Shown: one piece after another, positions 26,739 through 40,200 of the stretch
How the letters are laid out: each line of letters starts with the position of its first letter
How positions within the stretch are numbered: the stretch's first letter is position 1
Source of the DNA: Bombyx mori
Taxonomy: Eukaryota > Arthropoda > Insecta > Lepidoptera > Bombycidae
Assembly: GCF_030269925.1 (NCBI RefSeq)
Contig: NC_085126.1
Location: forward strand, 8,806,501-8,870,500
Direction: 5' to 3'
Length of the DNA: 64,000 nucleotides
Made by a program: the position numbers and the translations under genes
Notes under the pieces: model-generated
Told to the model about the DNA's origin: nothing
The model's database searches: none
Seen by the model: only the letters and a program-made list of their open reading frames with translations

Positions 26739-27221
26739 ACCTTACAGTTAAACATTTCGTTTTAGTAAGTAAGAATTACTCTTAAAAGCTATGCTACTAT
26801 ATTATGAAAATAAGTAATCTAATTTAAAAAAAAACATTCGCGTTAATCGCACACCCTGTAAGCTCAGTGCGTCATGAGCACTTCAGCCGTGAATAAAACA
26901 CAGGTGCTGTTGAGCTTACTTACCTACTTATAAAAGAAATAATCATTTATTTCGAACATTGACCAGTTGTGCTAGTATTTGCCTAAATTGTAGAATATTA
27001 TTTGGTTTGATTTGATTTCCTCCAACTGTCTCGATTGGGCTCTATCAGCAGTAACTAGAGTCCGATATTGTCGCAAAGTCAGAGATGCGATTACCGTCAT
27101 AGATTATACACTTAATATAAATCGTCTTTTTCATGTTCTTTTGCAATTCCTCGAGTGTCTTATAAATGTTTGGATAATGAAATTGCATATCTTTATACTC
27201 GTGATTTGTTAATGAACGCCT

Positions 27222-27225
<4 letters not shown>
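26739..27225. other. intergenic, nothing recognised
   Basis: AT-rich sequence upstream of Pgi. No exon-like coding is seen. Confidence 0.4.
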
Positions 27226-27275
<50 letters not shown>

Positions 27276-27440
27276 TGCCTTTGTAGGCAGACGGGCATAC
27301 GGCCCACCTGATGGTGAGTGGTTACCGTCGCCCATGGACTTCAGCAATGCCAGGGGCAGAGCCAAGCCGCTGCCTACCGCTTAATACTCTCCACAAGCCT
27401 CGTTTGAAGAAGGACATGTCATAGCGCTCGGCTATGACAT
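27226..27440 (-). mobile_element. BMC1-like LINE 3' end with a 48-base poly(A)
   Basis: T48 at 27226-27273 followed by the 3' UTR 'gcccacctgatggtgagtgg' and 'gccgctgcctaccgct', ending at 'tcatagcgctcgg'. The long homopolymer suggests a young insertion. Confidence 0.85.
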
Positions 27441-27903
27441 TTTACTATCGTTAAGTTTTTTTATTTCTAGTTGAGCATATTTTAAGCTCGCTGAACTACG
27501 ACTATCCCAACTATTTCTGCTGCAGATAATTCGTATGTTCTGCTCTGAGCTTAATTACAGCATTCCTGGGAGTTTCATCTGATGTCGCAAGGGGATTGAC
27601 CACGTTCAAGCTGTGATCGATATCCTTGGGTTCAGGTAACCATTTAACCAATGATGGATTTACGCCTAGGCTCCCGAGGTCCAGGACTAATGCGGCAAAT
27701 TTTTTGAAATGCCAAAATTTTAGAGACGAAAATAACTAAAGACAATCAGTCATGTCGAAAATGAGTTCAGATTAATTTTTATAAAAAAATCACAAGGATA
27801 TTTTATATTTAAAATAAAAATATTGGATCAAAATTAATAAAATTAATTCTCATTAAAATTAAGGGTGGCGCGACAAACAGGGCCCAGGGCGGTATAATGC
27901 GGC
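27441..27903. other. intergenic, nothing recognised
   Basis: No exon or repeat family recognised. Confidence 0.35.
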
Positions 27904-28119
27904 CTACACACGACCCTAAAATCAGTGACGATATCGGGACAACTGTGATGGGTGTAATCGTCCCTAAATCGTGAGCTCGCCCGAAGCGATTTTAGAGTTT
28001 TGGGGTAAACAATAAAAATCGGATTACGATCTGCCTGTACAAGAGGTGATTTACGGTACGATTTAGGGTCCTCCCCACCACTGTCCCGATATCGCAACTG
28101 ATTTTAGGGTCGTGTATTA
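27904..28119. mobile_element. short DNA transposon-like element (M4) with imperfect terminal inverted repeats
   Basis: 'cgaccctaaaatcagt...gatatcgggac' at 27904-27941 is the inverse of 'gtcccgatatcg...actgattttagggtcg' at 28082-28119. About 216 bp. The minus ORF inside is a by-product. Confidence 0.65.
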
Positions 28120-28254
28120 GGTCACTTAAGCCTAAATCCGTCACTGTATTCAACACGCGATATACCGTGGGTTTGTTCGGTAGCTTAAGCGTTAATAGGC
28201 GGCGACGTTCTTATTAATTTTTTTTTAATTATCCTTAAAGATACAAATCTAATA

Positions 28255-28656
28255 CAGTAATCCAGTTATAACACGGTAGATCGGTTCCGCGTTATAAGAA
28301 ACGCGTTGTAGGAGTATTTTCGCATAACGCGCTTATATGACCCCATATAATAACGCGTTATATACAAATATTATACAATTTAACCAATGTTTTTAGAATT
28401 TAAAAATTAGGAACACAAATTTTATAAATTAATTAATTTTAATTTTATAACAACACAATTGACACAATGTGCAATGGTACGCGAAACAAATTATGAACTG
28501 TACAAATCATTATAAATTTCACTGTACAGAAATATGCATAACGTGTGAAATCCCCGCGTTATACCTATGGGGGAAATCCTCGTGTTATACGAAGGACTAA
28601 AATCGCGTAATATAAAAATGCGTTATAATAGTACCGTGTTATAACGAGGATTACAG
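28255..28656. mobile_element. MITE M5 with Tigger/pogo-like termini
   Basis: The left end 'cagtaatccagttataacac' mirrors the right end 'gtgttataacgaggattac', with CGTTATAA motifs in between. About 402 bp, AT-rich, non-coding. The Tigger/pogo comparison rests on the CAGTAATCC and CGTTATAA style and is an inference. Confidence 0.65.
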
Positions 28657-30284
28657 TTTTATTATGGTTTAAGTAAATAAAATAAAACCATGTTTTATTT
28701 CTTTTTAATTTATTTAAAAGATACATTGTTGTTAACATAAAAAAGAAGTCGGTAACGAAATCATGAAAAATCAAAACAATATCGATTTTATTTTAGTCAT
28801 CTATATAAACGAAAATAAAATGATTTTATATAAGTATACCTATTTAATTCTATTCTATTCAATATGTGGATGCGATTACATTATTAATGCTGTATAGGTT
28901 ATTCAAGTTAAAGTTTAATTAGCTTAGTAATAACTTATATAATCCTAATTACCAATATTTGATACAGAACTTCACTGTGTTCATACCGAGCGAGACGTTA
29001 AAACAAAACAATTCATGCCGCGTTTTGGCTAACGATAATGCGGCGTAATGAGGATAAATCTCAACAAAGCCAAGGTAAAAACCATGCAGGGTAGAATAGA
29101 AGTCATTCTTCGGATAATCAATTACATAAGTGACCACAAAAAAACAATAATCAAAGATCAAGAATCAAGTTCAATAAACGCCCAGAACGGCGATAATTTA
29201 TATCGGAGTGAGATTATAAGTTGTCAATATTATTATTTTTTAAATAATACTAAATATGTGATCAAAAAAATATATTATAATAATTAAAGAAGTATTCCAA
29301 TAAATTAAAAGATAAAAAAAAACTGTTCGCTTCGTGGAAGCGTTGTATAAAGATGTATATAAAATTAAAATCGCATATATTATGTAAGCGCTTCCCTTTA
29401 ATTTCTAGAATCTTCCGCGTTCCTAATAAGTAAAGCCATCTTCAAGACACGGTTCTATGGATATTTTTAATATACATAATCACTTTCAACTCTACCCTCC
29501 ATTCTGTTACCGGAAAAAAAACTTAAATTTACATAATTCAACCTTTATTTTTATTGTCAAATCATCCGTCCTAAACATGTCCAATTCAAAGATTAACCTC
29601 ATTTGAAAGTAAAACCATTGAGCTCGGAGAATAAATATCTATGCCATTCGATTAGTCATGATAATAACACAATATAACCTAAAATGTAAATCCTTACTAC
29701 AAAAATCTTAACATATTTTTTTTCCTCACTTATCTCGCGCTGAGCATGCGACCAAAGTGAATGAAAAGCTGGTACCGCTTAAACTATTATTAATTAATAA
29801 CAAAATTAATCTGTATATTTTTAGCTGTTTTCGCAGACAAAATTACTATTTGACACAGTGAAGAGAAGACAAAGACTACATGAATTCATAACTCTTCTTT
29901 TTTTTCAGTATGGCAATCACCTTCTTTCGATGCGAATGTTGCCAGTTTCGAGTTTATAAATTTTTTTAGCCCCGTCCGCGTGTATTGTCCCTTATGCTAC
30001 CAGGCACGAAAAATTTATTAAAATCATTAATTACGATATAAATACTTTAAATGAAAAATTAAGCGGAATGAAGTGAAGTTCATTTATTTATATGAAATTG
30101 TAATTCATTAGCTTCTTTCGACACTAATATTGCCAGTGTCGAGATTATAAAAATCTTTAATTATTATATTGATAGGTTACTGTGTTTTCTGTGTTGTGTG
30201 TTAAAACAACTGTGTTTCCTTGTTCATAGACTATTCAAAGAAGCATAATAATATGTACATCTGCCATTTGTAGTCTATACTTTT
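28657..30284. other. intergenic, nothing recognised
   Basis: About 1.6 kb of AT-rich DNA between Pgi and HGSNAT with no exon-like coding and no repeat shared with the rest of the window that I could see. Confidence 0.4.
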
Positions 30285-30660
30285 GAGTGGAGAACGCGAG
30301 GAGAGAAGTTGTGTGAATTGTATGTTGTTAATTTAGTTTCTACACGTTTAAATGTGTGACAACAGTGGCTTATTAACTGTTTAGTATCTATGAAAGTGCA
30401 CAAATGTGGGAAAATAAAACAAAACCGCTGGACGTAACTTCTCGGGATCCTCCAAAAAGTCCACTGAAAAAATCTCAGTAAATGACCACCATTTTACTGA
30501 GATTATATTTCATCCCAGTTGATTAAGGTCTCAAATTAATCATCTTCATTTCATTTAATTTCACTCCATATTATAATTTTTCATAAAAATAAGAATATAA
30601 ATTAAAATAAGACATGACTTAAAGGTCTTAGTTACCAGGTCCTAAAATCCTTTAAAAAAA
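30285..30660 (+). repeat. dispersed repeat E, most complete copy
   Basis: 'gagaacgcgaggagagaagt' through 'gaaagtgcacaaatgtgggaa', a short hairpin 'tctcagtaaatg..cattttactgaga' and a tail 'cttaaaggtcttagttacca'. About 375 bp. Confidence 0.7.
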
Positions 30661-31041
30661 ATTTATACAAAATTAAATTCCAAAATGGCGAATCGCTAAG
30701 GGGCGCCTGACGGTCGTGGTGAGGTCATTCACATCTCTTCAACTGTTCTCAGCTGTTTGCCAAATGTATAGAATATTCAATTCCAACAAAAATCCTCTAT
30801 ATTTTTTTTGTTTGATGTAAGAAAGTATGAAAGTTATGACGGTCGAATTCTCTCATAAATATCAATTTGCATTGGTAGTGTTTTATTTATATTATTAATA
30901 CAACTTTATGTAACGGATTGATTCACAGAATAATCTACATACCAAAGCTACGTCCGCAGACAATCAATCATCAGTGTTGCCAGCTCACCGAAACAAATAC
31001 CGAAAATATACGATTTATTTATTTATTATTGGAACAAACAT

Positions 31042-31047
31042 TTTATT
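31042..31047 (-). promoter_or_regulatory. polyadenylation signal overlapping the HGSNAT stop codon
   Basis: The minus strand reads TAAATAAAA, so an AATAAA shares its first A with the stop codon. This would allow an extremely short 3' UTR. Confidence 0.45.
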
Positions 31048-34000
31048 TACAACGTTATGAAGATTCTCTTCCTGTGCAAGAAAACGCCGACCGCTAACCA
31101 TATCAACATGGCGCCGGCGTGTGTTGCCAGTAATTGAGCGTGCGTCGGCGCCTCGAGGTACCAGTGCAATGGGAAGTGACGCTTCAACAGCTCTGAGCCG
31201 ACGTAAAGGAATAGAGCATTTTGACCTGGAAACGGAGAAGAAATGTATTTAACACGCTCCCATTAACTAGGCCTGTACAGTGCACGACAATAAATATCGC
31301 ACATCGACCTTTAGAAAGAGACAATCGGCTGATTTCGACTTCGTAGAGCGCTATCTCTGTCGCACACTATGTGATGCTTGTCAGTTGGCGTTCAAGTGTC
31401 TTAGTGTGCGGTCGTGTGAGTTTTTAAACGTTCTCGATAGCGTAAAAGTTAACTCAAATTTATAGGGAATTGGAACGTTTGCGGCTAGGGGCGCTGTTCC
31501 AATTGCATACAAATTTGAGTTAACTTTTACGCTATCGAGAACGTTAATAAAACTCGCACTAAGCACACTGATTATAATACAATAATCTCATTAATGTAAA
31601 CAGTAAACAATAATTAATGTTGCAGATGTTTATGGACTCCAGTAACCACTTAACACCAGTTGAGCTGTGAGCTTGTTCACCTATTTAAGCAATAAAAAAA
31701 AGTATCATTGCACTTTCAATGTCCAATTAATAATAAATTTAGTTTGAATGAAAACTAAAAGTGAATTCCCATAGACAAATAATGCAAAAACTCACCAGCG
31801 TAATACAGAGGTCTGCCGCCCCACTTGTTCTTCAGATCGACGATGAAGTACAGCACGGCCTGTATGAAGAACGCCATCGATGACGTCACGAGACAGTAGG
31901 ACACCGACCACAGGTTCTTGTTGATGGGCACCGGGCCGCCGTTCTTAGAGAACATGCAGAGGGCGCCACCGCCGACACCGAACATTATCGACCAGAATAT
32001 CCAGCGCATTATCCTTGCTCTGTAATGTAGAAAAATAAAATTAGATTTTTAGATGTCGTCGTGGCCTAAAGGATAAGACGTCCAGTGCATTCCTGTGTAG
32101 CGATGCACCGGTGTTCGAACCCCACAGGCGGGTACCAATTTTTCTAATGAAATACGTACTCAACAAATGTTCACGATTGACTGCCACGGTGAAGGAATAA
32201 CATTGTGTAATAAAAATTAAAGCCGCAAAATTATAATTTGCGTAATTACTGGTGGTAGGACCTCTTGTGAGTCCGCGCGAGTAGGTACCACCGCTCTGCC
32301 TATTTCTGCCGTAAAGCAGTAATGCGTTCCGGTTTGAAGGACGGAGCAGCCGTTGTATTATACTGAAACCTTAAAACTGATATCTCAAGGTGGGTGACGG
32401 CATTTACATTGTAGATGTCTATGGGCTCCGGTAACCACTTAACACCAGGGGGGCTCGGCGGCTCGTATCAAAAAACACTCGTATATCGAGGTACCACTGT
32501 ATATATTTTTCCTAAACGAGATGTACGTACCTAATCTATTGAAAATCTATACAAACCTGGCGTGGTTGTAGGCAAGCATGATCCTGGTGGCGTGAGCGCC
32601 AGCCTGCACCACCAGCACTCCTGAGAAGACGCCCAGTATACCCTCAGGGTCGTGAGGCACGACGGTGCGGTATAACTCCTTGAAGGTTCCACCTCGGTAC
32701 AGATGCGCGGGGCCCAGTAGCGTTCTGTTCAAAACAATATATACTTTAGTATCGGTTCAAATATACTACGATAGAGCGTACCTCCTTTATGAAGGCGGTT
32801 AAAAAAAACTTTTTTTATTGCCCTTTTACGCAGCCGTACATACGGCCCACCTGATGGTGAGTGGTTACCGTCGCCCATGGTCTTCAGCAATGGCAGGGGC
32901 AGAGCCAAGCCGCTGCCTACCGCTTAATACTCTCCACAAGCCTCTTTTAAACAGGCACAGGGATCTGGCCAGTCGCATCGCTTGCTACAAATGCATTGGG
33001 AGTCTGTCCTTTAAGCCATGGACGTTTCACGTTGACATTAACTTACACTCACACGTACAAGACAAGAAGAAAACTTTCGAGGAAGTTGTAGGTGGAAAAC
33101 TATCAGAACCGCTCATCCACCTCCAGAACAGCTCAACGGATAATCCTCAATGCGGAGGGTCGTGGCCTTCCGTAATAACTTTCTCCTGGATTATCCTGTA
33201 CCACTCTTGCCTATCCTCGGCTGTGTACGTAGCAAAGTGGACTGAAATATGGAGAGTGGACCGTATCTAGTCCGACTGGGGGACTTCTGTATCTGGGCCT
33301 TCTTCTACATACTTTGCCTGTTACCAGCAGCTTCTCTAAATCGTCACCATTCTTTCTGACAATGCGTCCAAAGAACCGCCCGTACCTATCGATGTATCCA
33401 GCGATCCCTCCGGTACAGTTCTTGAGCGAGTGGTTGCCGGCGGCCGAGAGATGTATCCCACCTGGACCGGAGTACCCTCGGGGACAACCGGGAGCCGCCA
33501 CCGTCAGGGATATGCAAACCTATAAACATTTTAATTTTTTTTCACTTGATCAGGCAAAGGTATCTTAGCACGTACAGCCAAGTTTTAATTCTTTCATATA
33601 CCTGGACGAGCTCGCGGTCGATCAAGATGAGTAAACTAACTATAGAAGTCGCGTCTGAGACCATGCTAAATACATTTAATTTGTGGTACGCGCCTTTATC
33701 CCTCAACTGACAGAGTACCCACCGTTAAAATGTCTTCAACCTTCAAGTTGAGCAGCATTGACGTTTCAACGGTAGCGACTTACGATTCAAAGTTATTGCG
33801 AGTCGATCAGGTCCAAGTGCTAACGCGGCCATCGACTCCCGACTTACGGATCCTCCTGATCCATTACCGATGCTATTAGGTACCACAAGCACTGGTCACC
33901 GTCCTCGTCGAACCCGTCGCTGGCGACGAAGGGGTCGACGAGTAAATTAACCCACAGACACAGCCCACTGAGTTTCTCGCCGGATCTTTTCGGTGGGTCG

Positions 34001-34208
34001 CGTTTCCGATGCGGTGGTAGATTCTGCGAAGCACGGCTCTTGCTAGGGTCAGTGTTAGCAACACTCCGGTTTGAACCCCGAGAGCTTACCCACACGTCAA
34101 GAAGCTGAAATAGCCTCTCAAGGCTATCAGCGTAGGGAGGAAATAAAATAACTCCCGATGCGAGAGAATTGCAATAATTTTTACGTTATAATAAATTGTA
34201 AAAATGAG

Positions 34209-34267
<59 letters not shown>

Positions 34268-37200
34268 AAAAGACATGCCCGCTGTGTTTCTTGCCAATTC
34301 TTCTCAGGACGGAGGCTAGTTCTTGTGAATTGGCAGTAGTTCTTTTGACGTTTAACAAGTATGTACTTTCATTTATGCTGAATATTTTTTTTTTATTTGA
34401 TTTGATTTGAGAATGGCTCATCATGGCGTAATTTATAAATTTTTGATTTTCAATAAAAAATTATATTATTACCACTGACCTGTATAGCAACGAGCAGTAT
34501 GGTAGCGAGCCACTGCTGCCACCCGGTCGCGATGTCCCGTAATAATGAACGGCCTAAAACAAAAACACCGTCAAAATGGCCAATGAAATTGTATATCCAA
34601 ATATGAAAGTCGTTGTGGCCTAAAGGATAAGAGGTCCGGTGCATTCGTGTGTAGCGATGCAACGGTGTTCGAATCCCGCAGGCGGGTACCAATTTTTCTA
34701 ATTAAATACGTATTCAACAAACGTTCACGGTTGACTTCCACGGTGAAGGAATAACATCGTGTAATAAAAATCAAACCCGCAAAATTATAATTTGCGTCAT
34801 TATTGGTGGTAGGATCTCTTGTGAGTCCGCACGGGTAGGTACCACCGTCCTGCCTATTTCTGCCGTGAAACAGTAATGCATTTCGGTTTGAAGGGCGGGA
34901 CAGCCGTTGTAACTATACTGAAACCTCAGAACTCATATCTCAAGGTTTTTTTTTATTGCTTAGATGGTTGGACGAGCTCACAGCCCACCTGGTGTTAAGT
35001 GGTTACTGGAGCCCATAGACATCTACAACGTAAATGCGCCACCCACCTTGAGATAAAAGTTTTTAGATCTCAAGTACAATTACAATGGCTACCCCACCCT
35101 TCAAACCGAAACACATTACTACTTCACGGCAGAAATAGGCACGCTGGTGGTACCTACCCGTGCGGACTCACAAGAGGTCCTACCACCAGTAAATACCAGT
35201 AATGTCTATTGGCTCCAGTAACCACTTAGCATCAGGTGGGCTGTGAGCTCGTCCACCCATATAAGTAATAAAAAAAGACCAGACCCAACTCTATCATGGT
35301 CCTCTCGCGTGGACGACGGTACCTGGTGTGATGTTCTGCGTTGTCCTCATGAGCGCGCACTCGAGGGCGCCCACGATGAGGTACATGGCGGCGAGGCGCT
35401 GCAACACTCCCGGGAGACGGACGTCGGTCCAGGTGCTGTCGGCTGAGCCCAGGACTATCCCGATGAGGGACAGGAACAGCGAGCGACGGACCACCTGTTC
35501 AATGAAAATCGACGGTCAATTCTAAGTGAGACCTTAGAACTCATGTCTCAAGGTGGGTGACGGTATTCACGTTGTAGATGTCTATGGGCTCCGGTAACCA
35601 CTTAACACCAGGTTGGCCGTGAGCTCGTCCGCCCATCTAAGCAATAAAAAATAAAAAAGTTTCGACTGAAGCCCACAGACATCTACGACGTAAATGCGCC
35701 ACACGCCTCGAGATATAAGTTCTAAAATCTCAGTATAGTTACAACGGCTGCCCCACCCTTCAAACCGAAACGCATTACTGCTTCACGGCAGAAATAGGCG
35801 GGGTGGTGGTACCTACCCGTGCGAATTCACAAGAGGTCCTACCACCAGTAATTACGCAAATTATAATTTTGGTGGTTTTATTTTTATTACACGATGTTAT
35901 TCCTTCACCGTGGAAGTAAATCGTGAACATTTGTTGAGTACATATTTCATTAGAAAAATTGGTACCCGCCTGCGGGATTCGAACACCAGTGCATCGCTTC
36001 ATACGAATGCACCGGACGTCTTATCCTTTAGGCTACAATGACTTTGATATTTTGATAGACTTTTATATTTCTCTACACAAACCAGCATAATCTTAAATGG
36101 TAATGTGCTGTCGGTGGCATATGACAACGCAACGTGCCATCCCGCCCTTCAAGCTTCAACGGGCAAGAACCTACTTTCAATCTGCTGCTGCTGAGCTACT
36201 ATCACTCCCTTAAGTCAGGCAGAAATAGGCAGGGTGGTTATGCCTAGCCGTGCCGCCTCACAAGACGTCCTACCGCCATTAAAAAATATAGTGCAAGTAT
36301 AGAAATAATTAAAATCGTCTAATAAAATTTTAGGATATAAAAGTTGGAATTTTTTAAAAGAGCACGACGGTTATGTCCTTCTTCCACTAAAAAAAGGACG
36401 CGAGAACTCTGACGTCATCAGTAACTGCCGTTTGTAAACATTTAATTTCACTTTTTGGCGGGAACTCGACGAGTGAAGTTGTGTGATTTGTTTTATTTTG
36501 TCTATTTAGTGTTTCTTCAGGTTGAAATGTGTAATAACGATGGTTTATTAACTATTTAATATCTGTGAAAATGCACAAATGTGGGAAAATGAAACAAAGC
36601 CACTGGACGTAACTTCTTCGGATCCTCTAGAAAGTCCACTGCAAAAGTCTCAGTAAATGACCACCATTTTACTGAGATTATATTTCACACATATCGTCTC
36701 ATTTGTAAATTTAATGCGTTTTCAATAATTTATGTTATGTCGCGATTAGTTTCCTTCGTTTTATTATTATTCATAAACTGTAAATAATTAAAACGGCGAA
36801 TTATAAAAATCTTATTACTTGACGCTGGCTAATGCACAAACCGTGCCGGAGTAAAAAAATTAAGAAAAAAGACAGCAGTTAATTTCGTTTTTTTTTCTTT
36901 ATTTTTGATGTTATCAGTGAGCGTACATAATACCGACCTGATAGAAAGCCGTAGTCCTCGGCATGGCGGTGCGAAGCTTAGTGTTGAGCGACAGAACTAG
37001 GGCCTCCCCCATGGTAAAGGCGAACCACGGGAACACCACATCGGCCACCGTTAACCCATTCCACGTGCTGTGAGCGAACACCGAGTAACCACCGCCGCCT
37101 GCGTTCACGAAGATCTGGGGGTAGCACGGGAATTTGATTCTTGAGTCCTTATCGTCAAATTTTTAATAAGACAGGTAACTAAATACTTTGAACATAACGG

Positions 37201-40200
37201 ATAGGGCGTCGCTGGAAAATGACGCGCTGACCTATCTTCATACATCTGCGAAAAGTAGGAGAGGTGGAAGAAATATGGCAACTGAATCACAGCCGGATCC
37301 GACTAATGACGTAAGTCCAAACTCGCAACCTAAAAGCCCGTTGCGAACAATTCTTCGAATGTAGGAACGCTGACCCTACCACCATGCGGGGTGCTTTTTT
37401 TTTTATTGCTTACATGTGTGAACGAGTTCACAGCCCACCTGGTGTTAAGTGGTTACCGGAGCCCTAAAACATCTATAACATAAATGCCGCCACCCACCTT
37501 GAGATATAAGTTCTAAGGTCTCAACAACGGCTGTTCCACCCTTCAAACCGAAACGCATTACTGCTTCACGGCAGAAATAGGCAGGGCGGTGGTACCTACC
37601 AGTACGGACTCACAAAGGGTCCTACCACCAGTAATTACGCAAATTATAATTTTGCGGGTTTGATTTTTATTACACGATGTTATTCCTTCACCGTAGAAGT
37701 CAATCGTGAACATTTTTCAAGTACGTATCTCATTAGAAAAATTAGTACCCGCCTGTGGGATTCGAACGTCGTTGCATCGCTACATACGAATGCACCGGAC
37801 GTCTTATCCTTTGGGCCACGACGACTTCAAGCTATCTAGGAAGAGAGTGAAAGAATCCTTATCCTCAAGATTGGAGTAACTGGGCCACGGATGACGGTGG
37901 TGGACCGTTTGCTTGAAACACTCGGTTTGTCCACGACTGATTCAAACGAATCGATGATCTTCTTCTTTTTCTCCACCTTATCCCACTAGGTGGGGTCGGC
38001 ACAGCTAATTTTTCTCTTCCATTCTCTTCTATCAGCCGTCATCTCAACACTCACTCCTCTCTCTCTCATATCATCATTCACACACTCCATCCATGTCTTC
38101 TTCGGTCGACCTCTTTCCCCTCTACCTTGCACTACCATTTCCATACATCTCCTAGTCACATGCATCTTCTCTCTGCGCATCACATGTCCATACCACGCTA
38201 TGATAAAACTTTAAAATAAACTTCCTCACCATTAGAGCTATGGCGAATCCCCTGAAGATGTCCAGTGACCGCAGCCTGGACCTCACCGGGGGCCTCACCA
38301 CGCTCACCTCGGTCAGCACTCTGGTTTCCGAACCCAGCTCGTTATCTTCTCTGCGGAATTATTTATTTATCTGAACAATAGAACCTCTTTAGACAGCCTA
38401 AGATATCGATTTAAATTGAAACAAATAAATAATAACATAAAAAATTATAAATTTTACTAAAATTTTGTTATAGCGATAAATTCGAACGCTAGGTTTAGTG
38501 TTCCGCAAAAATCTTAATCTGAAAGAAAACTACCCTCGACTTATAAATAAAATAAATTTGAATTAAAAACAGTGTAAGAAATTTAATGGTTTTTAACGGT
38601 AGGCAGCGGCTTGGCTCTACCCCTGGCATTGCTGACGTCCATGAGCGACAGTGACCACTTACCAAAAGGTTGGCCGTATGCCCGTCTGCCTACAAAGGCA
38701 ATTATTAAAAAAAAAAAAATTTTTATTGTAAAAAAACGTGAGGTGCTTTTCAGGATATTATCAAAATAGCCCTTCTACTGATACCATGCACCCCACGCTT
38801 TTTTTATAATACAATAAATTCATTTTTTCTTACACTATTTTTAATTCAAATTTATTTTCTATTTTTAGTTGGATTTACTATAAAAGCGTATTTTATTAGT
38901 TTTTATAAACTATTATTTATTTTTCATTTTTTAGTTGAATTTAAATTTTTTTCAATTTTTTTTTTAAATGTTGAATTGTCATCAATCCTTAATAAGTATA
39001 CCAAATTTCGAGTTAATCCGACGTTTTGAAGGGGGTCAAAATCATGTTCAAATATTCCGCTACAAACATATATAGGTCTGAAGCTAATAAAAGCGTATCC
39101 TTACCTAGCAAAGAACCTCGCGTATAGTCTACCGGCCACCACCCTTTTCCCGATGCCTTTCACGACGTACCACATCGTGGCCATGGACAGGAGTATGAGG
39201 ATCGTTGTCAGGATCGGGAGGTAGGCGGCGTCCGGTTCCGCAGTCATGCGGGGCAGGCATTTATTCTTTGCGCCCTCGGTGAGATTGAAAACGTATTGTC
39301 CATATTCGCCGAACTGATAGGATCCTGGCAAGTAACACGATCAGCTATTACAACTGGTGGTAGGACCTCTTGTGGTAGGTACCAACACCCTGCTTATTTC
39401 TGCCGTGAAGCGGTAATGCGTTTCGGTTTGAAGGGTGGGGCAGCCGTTGTAACTATACCGAGACCTTAGAACTTGTATCTCAGGGTGGGTGGCGCATTTA
39501 CGTTGTAGATGTCTATGGACTCCAGTAACCATTTGACACCAGGTGGGCTATGAGTTCGTCCACTCATCTAAGCAATAAAAAAAAAAGTACTGAATGGTTT
39601 TTAAGCAGAATTCAATTGGAGATGCAATTTAAAAAAAGATGTATATTGTTATTTGTTTTCCTACCTAAGCTGATAGCCTTGATGAGCTATTTCAGCTTTA
39701 GCCTAGCGTGTAGGTAAGCTCTCGGGGCTCAAACCGGAAGTGTTGCTAACACTGGCCCTAGCAGGAGCAGTGCTTCGCAGAATCTACCACCGGATCGGAA
39801 ATGCAACCCACTGAGAAGATCCGGCGAGAAACTCAGTGGGTTAATTTACTCGTCGAGCCCTTCGTCGGGTTCGGCGAGGACGGTGACCGCTGCTTGAGGT
39901 ACCTAAAAGCACCGTTAGTGGATCGGGAAGATCCGTAATGACGATATTGTATATTCCTGCAACTTAGTGCACGTCAATGAAGTGAAACTTATTTTGCGGC
40001 GTGTAGTATTGTTTTCTTCATTTTTCATCTTTAAATCAAATTAAAAAATCGGTTGTCTGTAAAGTCGGTTTACTGACGATAGTTGAACGTGACAACGTCA
40101 TAAGAAAATACGCCTCAGAGCGAGGTAACGCCGCATGAGTCATGTTTTTTCGTGCGTGCAGCCGACTCCATCGAATTATAAGACGTTGTCACGTCAAAAA

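Noticed and set aside
26469..26765. 98-aa ORF with a Glu/Phe repeat
   Set aside because: It is a translation of MITE M3 plus the GAATTT tandem tail of a nested element.
27843..28097. 84-aa minus-strand ORF
   Set aside because: It lies within the inverted-repeat element M4 and shows no family resemblance.
32818..33270. 150-aa plus-strand ORF
   Set aside because: It runs antisense through a LINE 3' UTR and RTE-derived sequence; there is no domain and no splice context.
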